A stretch of DNA of 64,000 nucleotides from Diadema setosum (Eukaryota; Echinodermata; Echinoidea; Diadematoida; Diadematidae): positions 36,024,409 to 36,088,408 of the forward strand of contig CM067066.1 of assembly GCA_033980235.1 (NCBI GenBank), written 5' to 3'. The position numbers and the translations under genes are program-made. This document shows, piece by piece, positions 36,901 to 46,210 of the stretch. Position 1 is the stretch's first letter, and each line of letters opens with the position of its first letter. The notes under the pieces are model-generated. The model ran no database searches, was not told where the DNA came from, and saw only the letters and a program-made list of their open reading frames with translations.

Positions 36901-39900
36901 TACATGATCATACAATTTTTCAATTTTTCACAGTGTGCAACAATCACTCAATTTCACTTCTACAATTACGTACATTCTAGCCCAGGCGCTCCGCTCCCTC
37001 GCTTTCCTCATTATCACACCAACGATTAGAACCTCTCACAAGAATGTTTATAATTCTTTTAGAACACTAACCTGCATCAGATTTATCAGCAAGCCTGATT
37101 AACTTCTTTCTTTTCCTGATGTCGGCTATGCTCTCTTTCAACTTGGAAAGGGCAGCAACGTGCTTGCCTTCCTCCAGTAAGGCCACGCCCTTCTCTAGCT
37201 TTTCCTGCAAACTAGAGTTGAATTCGAATTGAACTCTATTGCCCTTGAAACGAAATGACAATTCCGACGCCCTTTTTAGTTGTTGAAGTTCCGTGGAAGC
37301 GGCAGAAAGCTTTTTCTCGCTTTCCTCTTTCACTTGGGCGATGGAAGAGTCAAAATACTCTTTAAAGGAACCGAAGGCCTCTTTAATAGCGTTGCTCACG
37401 AATGACGGGGTCAGTGTTGCGGGTTGACAAACTGTGGGGACATCAGAACCCAGGGTGTGGTCTTGCTCTCTGCTGAATTCCTGGTCCGACATTTTGATTT
37501 CGGAGAGCAGAGTCACATTGCCGCTAGTGCACGAAATTAATTGAAGCGAGAAGGAATAAGACGTCCGTTCTGCTGCGTGTCGAACTAGGTCAGTGAGCTC
37601 CACAGCTCTCTCCGCCTGCGAAAGCTTCGAACCCGGCACCTGTCAACATTCTTATGCTAATAGGTTAGCTCAGCTAACAATTGAAAATATATTTGTTACT
37701 CTCTCATACACGGGACCTCCATTTTATGTCCTATTCGAGGGACAGAGTGTTTTGCCTCTTGCTAGAGGGGACGGTATGCTTACCTGCAACATTGCTCAGT
37801 CCAGACTCGGGTTCGAACCCGCGCCCTTTGGATCGTGAGGCAGACGCGGTACCGACTAAGCCAACTCTCCGCCCTGCAATTGGATTTACATGTTTAGTTG
37901 AATTAGATTCGTCATGTAAATTCGTCATCATATTGCTACCACTCTGTCGCTTTTGATATCATTTTTTTTTTGGCTTTTTTATATGAACACAGCATTCTAT
38001 CATCAGTGTTTGACGACTACTAGATTGTCAACCTGTTCCACAGCTAACGACTCCTCTTCTTTTCCAAATCAAACTACAGGCGTGGACTCCACGGGCCGTC
38101 CCACCGTCTCCTCCAAAAGTTCGGACTGTTCCTTTCATGCAGGAGGGATGGACGTCGATCTTCACGGAGGGGCAAGGTTTGTAGGAATTAATGCTTAAGG
38201 ATAGATTAGTGTATAACGACATTGAGAACCCCTCGTGACAGAGTGATGTGTTAGCGGTTTCCATGATTGATTTATTACTGGTCCCTTTTCAAATTCATTT
38301 CAGAAACCGAAACAGATGAAAGTCATGTCTTTATATTATACGCAGTTTCGGTACACTGACACTAGCAAAATGTAACCTGTTATCTTCCTTCAGTAGCAAG
38401 GTGACCGCAAAGAGAAAGAATATCGAGCAATAAATTTGGATCCTGTGAGACTGAGTTTTGATCTTTGTTAGCCGGAAAAGACTATTTCACTTCAAAAGCG
38501 AAAGCAGTTTGACCTCGGTATGTGTTCGTACCGTTATCATTTCCTGTTTTTCTTAGCTCCTTTCCCATAAATTGAATGATAAAAACTAAAAGACCACATT
38601 GTTATGCTGATTTTATTTTTCAAAATTACGAGCAGGATCATGAAATCATGAAATGCATGCTACCAATATACAGAAGGATAATAATCAATACAAGTACATG
38701 GTGCTATGTCAATGACTGAGATGACTGAATGATGAAAATAGTGATAAGGATAGTGATAGGATCATCACTGAAGTAAACAGGCCCACCGTCCTTGATTCTT
38801 AAAGATATGGGAAAGTGTTAATTGCATATAAATAAAGCAGACCACCCGTCAAAGTCAATGAGATATTCCGAATTATAATATTGTACTACTGCCATCAACT
38901 TGAAGACAAAAGTACTTGCAGTGAAGTAAGTGAGGAGAGGGTCATAGCTGCCAATTTGATTGCTGACAACCGGTGTGTAACATGATGTCATGTTTTTTTA
39001 GTTATACTAGATTCATTACGAGATGATATGATTCCCTTTGTCCGTTACGCCTGATAGCTGGCTCTACAACCTATTCGACGACCAGATCTCAGACGCGATA
39101 CTGGATTCACTCAACGGGCAGGTGAGTTATTTACAAGCAATCCCGGAACGGTTGCCAGATAGACATGACGAAATGAATATGAAAAAAAAAAGTGAATACT
39201 AGGGTTAATATCTCACCTACTAGTGATTTATTGACCTTACACATGCCTATAAACTGTGATTCAAAGAAAAAAGACAACAAACCCACCACAAAGCGTCTAA
39301 ACAACGCCCTCATGCCATCGTAGAAGTACGTGATCTATTCACTTAATAAAGTATAAGCAAGACACTGAAACGGAATTTCAGATCATATAGATTTACTTTT
39401 AGCTATTAAACTTCATCCTTTTATTATCGATGATTGTATGATTTCAAGACGCACACACAAAAAAAAAACTGTAAGAATCAACTACAATGTCAACAGCATA
39501 AATAAACGTGAGAGGGCGTTGACAACTTTATAGTCCAATGCGAGCAGTTTCGAGACAAATTCGATTTTAATCATCAAAACCCCAACTAGAGATAACAAAA
39601 ACTTACCCTTTTTTTTTGTCTCGTGCTACGGTGAAGATCATATCTTATTGTTTTATAGATAGTCTATATGTTATTAATAAGATATAATTCTGAAAGTGAT
39701 AGTAACTTAATATTATTATGAACGATATCAATAACATAGTTATATCCATGATTTCGTTTCAGTGCACTTCAAAATGACAATTTATACTTTAGTTTGTTCT
39801 CATTGCTACCAGTATGATTGTTTACAACTTGAATCTATAGGTCTGTTCAACAATCGTGGACGCCGTGAATACCAACTTAGAGGATGAACTGAAGACACTG

Positions 39901-41963
39901 ACAAGTAAGGGTCAATGTCACACACATTTAGTCTTGGCCCAAAAAAAAAACAAAAAGAGCTGAAAGAAATGAAAAGAGAATATAAAGAGACACTTTCAAT
40001 TCTCTTTTCTCTCGTAGTCTTCTCACTTCGGTTTTTCTCTTCAGTCCTCCTTTTGTTTTTCCCCTCCTCCTCCTCCTCCTCCTCCTCCTCCTTCTCCTCC
40101 TCTTCCTTCTCCTCTTTTAGTTACTTTCTTTATCGTCCTCCTCTTCATCGTCATCATTATCATCATGATATTTTGCCGCTCCCTCTTTCCCAGCTGCACA
40201 CTATCAATGTCACAATCACGGAAATTAGCGACATTATGAATCACCTATTACTTACGATTAATGTTGCCACATTAAATATTAATGGACACACATGAGAGTG
40301 ATTAATCTCTTTGGTGTCATTCGAAACCACATGCAAATCAAATACCGCAGTGTTCTGTTTATGCTGATCACAGATCTCTATGTAAACTATTAGGTGATAA
40401 CACAGAGAACAGTGAGGCTAACTTGATTTCCCTGGACTATCTGTCATGTAACAGTGGTGGCGCCCTTTCTTGACGCAGCCCAGATAGACTACACCCTCGT
40501 CGCCCAGCCGACTTTCAATGGTTCTGTGAACACTGCCCACAAGGTAAAAATACCCTATCAGTGGCGGATCCAGAGGGGGCGCAACCGGGGCACGCCCCCT
40601 TTATTTTTCGTTAAAAACAAAAGAAATAAAAAAAAATGAAATGAAACCCGGAAGTGGCACCACTTAAAAACAAAAGAAAAAAAAAATGAATGAAACCCGG
40701 AAGTGGCATTTTGAAGCGATCTTTATCTTGCAAATGCTTCAAAACGTTTTACGTCAATTACTATTATATCACGATAAACCTAACTTGTCTATCTCAGTCT
40801 TCCGCAAGTTTTGTGATGAAAGAAAGTTGGATGATTCCTCGTTTTTATACTTTCCTCTAGTTTTCGATTTCCACGTGATACACGCAACTTAACATACTGA
40901 AGATAATAACGTATTATGTCTGTGATTCCAGAGTCGAGTTACTCATTTGAGACAATTTCTAAATCATAATAATATGTACTTTTACATTTAAGACAGGATA
41001 TTCTTTAGGACATTGCCCATTTTGCATTTTCATCTGCGTATCACCGAATTCGTCAAAATAATTAAGAGTCTTCATAAACAAAGCTTTCGACAAGACATTA
41101 TTCAGTCGTCATGTTTCTTACTCTTTCCTACCTATACCATACCGGAATTCATCAACATGTGACCAGGGGGAAGTGTATCCATTGAACAGCAAGAAGGAGT
41201 GTCCCCTTCCCGTGCCTGGGGTCCCGGCTGATTCGGATACGTCGCGTATGGTGTTTCTCTGGATAACCGAATACCTGCCCAATTCGGCCGGTTATGTGCT
41301 CCAGGAAGTCGGATTTCTACAGTACAACGTGACTCAGGATAACGTGGGTGAACTATAGAGAAGCGACTAATCTTCGGCATTTTCTTTAATTGTACCAGTA
41401 CTATAGCCACTTATAGACACATACGTTTCACTTCCAGTTGCATCTGTAATGAGTCCAAACGTTCCCGGAAGTTAATAATTATAGCAGAGGCCGCAGAACG
41501 TTTGCCATGGTGGGGGGCTGCGGGACCGGGGGTATAGTGCCCCCCTTTAAGGATATAAGAACGGAACCTTTGGAAATACTTGGGGGTTGTGTTTTTCCGA
41601 TTTTCCCCCCAAATTATTATTTTGTTTGAAGAGCTAAAAAGTGTTTAATTGTGTGTGTGTGTGTGGGGGGGGGGGTGTTGCAGCCCCACCCCCAACCCCA
41701 TTCCTCGTCACCCTGAGCTGTTACTACACTCAAATTTTCCCCCAATGTAAACTGGGGTTCGTATGATGATTGTTGATAGATCTCTAAATAGTGCGATCGT
41801 AACTCTTAAAACTTTTGTATGCAGCAAATGCTGGAGAGCTATTATATTTCATACACTTGAACACAAATCATACATATTATTCAGCGCAATTTGATAATTC
41901 TTATATAGTGTCTGTGATATTTTTCATACATCATACAAAACTTGACTATTATTATCATTGTCA

Positions 41964-42021
<58 letters not shown>

Positions 42022-45000
42022 CATTATTATTACTATTATTTTCATCATCATCATCATCATCGTCATTACATGATGTCATCATCTTCATCATCGTTCATCT
42101 TGTGTTGGGTTTTTTTTTCCCCTATATGCACAGATTCCCGACGCGGAGAAGAACTATCTGAACACGAGCTACTTTGCCTACAAACTTGCCATCCCTCAGG
42201 TAACCAATTGATCAAGCTTTCGCTACTGTACTCTGTTTGATATCTAGCCTTAGTTAAGGATGTGATATTATTAACACAGCCTTAGTTTCTGCGGACACTA
42301 GTGGATAATATGAGTGGACATCGGTGAGGGTAAGAAAGAAAAAAAAAACAACTTACGGCACACTGGCAGGGAAGAGTCTACATATGGCTTGATAATGTCA
42401 ACAGAAATTAAATGTTTTGGAAAGAGAACATTCACATTTTCTAGTGAGACTTTTCCGTACTCTATGAGAGAGGATAATTACTTCTCTGATTCTGAAACGA
42501 AGTGATTTTTGAGCAAAACGTGTTTAATCAATGCCTATAATTCTCCCTGCAGCTGAGCAAGATGTACCCAAACATGGTCATGCAAATCAACCTGAACAGC
42601 ACCAAGGCACCAACGGTGTCCATCAAAGAGAGTGAAATCTTTGTCGTCTTGGAAGGGGACTTCTCCCCGTACGCCGTCCTACCCAACAAGACTCTGGCGT
42701 ACCTCTTTTCCTTGAGAGTGGTGGGTATTATAATATTATCATATATTACATATACGGTATTGATATACACTCATAGATAATATGCAGAGTGAATAAAACA
42801 TTCACACGCTCCAACACATCCACTTAGACAAATTTTCACGCTCTACACCTAAGCATGGACCTACAACATGGACAGTCTATGACCCAAGTATAAACACAAG
42901 ACGACTCTCTAATGTATAGTCGCTTTATCATTTTTATGGTTCTATAACCTAGCCTAATTGTATAATTATGTGTGCACAATGAACATACGCAACTGTAACC
43001 ATGCATCTGCCTCTTGTTGTCAAGTTGTCACACCCAGTAGCTTTTGAGTCATGGCAATAAGTTACATTATTCAGGTTTCCTGCTAAAAGCTTTTGTCTTC
43101 TGTATCGAAATTGCTCTATCATGTGTATCACTGTTATTATTATAATCTTTAATATTATTATTATTATCATTATCATTTATTATTATTGTTATCAATATTA
43201 TTGTTATTATTATCATTAGTAGTAGTAGTAGTAGTGTCATTACTACTACTACTACTACTATTTTTATATAGCAACAGTGATAATAATTTCTATTATCATC
43301 ATTAGTCCTCATTGTCTTCATCATCATCAGCAACAGCATTATGAGTATAAGTTTTTAATCATCATCACCATTTCATTATTTTTTCAGTCGATCTCTGGCA
43401 AGGTTACTGTCGGTTTCAAGGGTAATAACATCACGTGGTCACTGTCTTCGCTCAGGTGCGTCCCTTTGTATCACCATAAAATCATGTTTACGAGTAAAGA
43501 TTGACTATACGGCTCAGAGATGCCATTATCTGTATGCCGGCATTTGTTTTAACTACAAAACTGACGATAGCTACATGTCTCACATTGCCGAGAGGGTGGG
43601 GGGGGGGGGGGGGGGGGGGAAGGGAAGATAGAAGATTGAGTATATGTGATGGTGATGCACAGCCCCGTAGCTACTCCAGGGTGTCATAATATTATATGAA
43701 TAATCTGTGATATTCCCTTTCCAACGATCCAAGTTTTCAAAAGTTCTGACACATATCATATTTACTCTGTATAATCTACTGTATACATCCATACAACATA
43801 TATTCGTATCTACATGAATACACACATACATAAATGCCTATGCACACATATACGTATTTACATATGTTTTTTCCTAAGCATCTGATGTTGTGGCCATCAA
43901 AAAAAAAAATGCGTTAAATGCACATAATAATCATCATCATAATAATTGAAGAAACATGGGAAAATGGGGAAAATATGGTGGATTCCATGGAGTATATAAA
44001 CAAATTGGAATCATCGATTCTCATCATTCGTAATATCATTCTATCAAGTAATACAAGGGACATAAACCATATTGTTTCATTGATTGAGGTATTTTATTTA
44101 TTTCGATATCATATACAGCGCCGACATGGCTTTGATCAAGACAGCTATCGGGAACTTTAATGTGAGTATATTTAAATATTATAATTCCCTGCTACTTTTG
44201 GGCCCCGCTAACAAGCTCTATCCAGTCGCTTCAAATGTGTCCTGGCTTTGATTTGCTAAACATGTGCATGTATATATTTTGGTACACTGCAAAAAGTCCG
44301 GTGTTAAATAGTGAACACCGAGCTGGTGTTAAATTTTCGGTGCTCCTTTATGGTGTTAAATTAACACCTACGGGTGTCATTTCCAAATTTTAAACTGTTT
44401 TTTGAAGAGTTTCTTAGTAACTGCACTTCTTGTTGATTTTTAATTTAAACAAGACGATCAAGAATTTTACATTAAAATACTAGATTTTTGAGAAAATGTG
44501 AAAATAGATTTACACCAAAGTAACACCAGCTGGTGTGGTCCCTTATTGAAGCTGGACGGGTGTTAAACCATCGATATTAACACCAGCAAATATCAAATCA
44601 ACACCATGTGGTGTCATTTTTGAATTAACACCAGTACAGTGTCAAAATAACACCAGGTACAGTGTCAAATTAACACCACGAAGTGTCAGGTGAACACTTT
44701 TCAACACCATCACAGTGCATTTTTAACACCTGTGAGTGTGGTCCTTTATTGAAGTTTGATCGGTGTTAGATTTAACACCCGCGGTGTTAAATCTAACACC
44801 GATGTTTTTACAGTGTATGCGCGTTGCTTTTGTTTTTATTGTGTACAAAATGTACTTCTGATTTTTTTTTTTTTTTGGTGCCGAATAGAATAGAACTGAA
44901 TTGAATTTGTACTCGCTGACATAACATTTTTTTTTTCTTCCATAGGCCTACACACCCTCTGCTTCACGCTATACTTTAGGAGTGTCATTCCTCAGCGAGT

Positions 45001-45416
45001 TTTAGTTTAGTACCTTGATTTTCTTACAGAAGCCGAACAAATCGAATCAAATTTTGTGTATATGGGCACATTCTCTAAGAAATATTTTTGTACACGACTC
45101 TGTGAGATATTCTTCGCATAGGGCCTATACAAAAAGAGCAGAAATACATAATAATGTTCTTCTTCAGAGTGCGTGTGTAATACATAGATACAAACGGTTG
45201 CTTTGCAGCTAATGTATTTCTCTGTACTTGTTGTATTTGTAATAATTATTCATTTAGTACCTGTATACTCTGTAGTGAAATACAATGGTTTTGTTCGTGA
45301 CTATTATTCACATTGATGTATACGCTATGTACTCCTATGTTTTGTATGTTATATCATGAGAGCAGGAACCTCATGGAGAACACAGCTTTGACAACTAGTG
45401 AGGCCATCCTCACCAT

Positions 45417-45448
<32 letters not shown>

Positions 45449-46171
45449 TCACACACATAAACTCGCTCGAAAAGACAAACAAACAAACAAAACAGAAACA
45501 ACAAATTCTCTAAACATGGTAAAGACGCCAACTGTTTCATTCAAAAGTAACATGTTTGGGGAAAAGCGAAGCATAAAAAAGTGACAAAACAGTACAAAGC
45601 AGAACGTTTTCATGCAATTTGGAGAGGGAGTATTTTTTATAATATTGCACGGCATTTTCCGACTTCCAAAACTAATTCTATTCTCTTTTGTGCATGTAAT
45701 CAACATGATGAAATAGATACAATATAGCATCGGTGGCAACTTTTGAAACATTTTTTTTTTTCATCAGTAGGTCTACAATGTGATTAATAAGGAACCCCGA
45801 GAACCAGTCCTCTAAGAATGCCTTTCTTTTATTATTTCTTACCATAGACCAAACTTCTTGAGGTGGCGGTCAACTCAGCGATCACTCTCTACGTCTTGCC
45901 GTACTTGAACCGTGAGTATGAAATGACAGCGACTATGGCTAATATCAGCAGATGACCTAATCGTCACAATGACTAGCATAGAATTACGGAATCTTGGATA
46001 CTAAAAACGATAAATGACACCTGAAAGTGCTGCGTTTGAAACATCCCAATATTCATTTCATGATTTCCAGATGTATTCGATTTTGTATATTGAGTAAGTT
46101 GTCCACGTGTTGGTGTGATTATATCATCCAAAAATAAAACTGAAAACAAGTACATGCTGTATTCACCAACA

Positions 46172-46210
<39 letters not shown>

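Larger units (their letters stand above)
31320..37694 (-). mobile_element. Apparently intact PAT/DIRS-like tyrosine-recombinase retrotransposon
   Basis: A 6.4-kb element in antisense within BPI paralog 2 intron 4. It has split direct repeats: repeat B at 37554-37694 and 31659-31799 (141 bp, identical by eye), and repeat A at 31800-31941 and 31320-31461 (142 bp, identical by eye). Read on the minus strand the order is B, gag, RT-RNase H, tyrosine recombinase, A, B, 197-bp spacer, A. This is the A1-ORFs-B1-A2-B2 layout known for PAT and Ngaro elements. The trinucleotide GTT borders both ends (31317-31319 and 37695-37697) but is absent at the internal A/B junction. Identical repeats and open frames suggest a recent insertion. 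I favour PAT over Ngaro because of the methyltransferase-like domain after RNase H. Confidence 0.9.

Noticed and set aside
37800..37880. tRNA-like sequence on the minus strand with good A and B boxes
   Set aside because: The acceptor and anticodon arms do not pair as in a functional tRNA, and the sequence continues into a body shared with the 6846-7430 repeat, so it is the head of a SINE.
40041..40244. Glycine-rich minus-strand frame
   Set aside because: Antisense of a TCC simple repeat.
41815..42240. 141-codon frame rich in Tyr and His
   Set aside because: Produced by the TTA/TCA trinucleotide microsatellite; part of it only overlaps the true exon at 42134-42199 in another phase.
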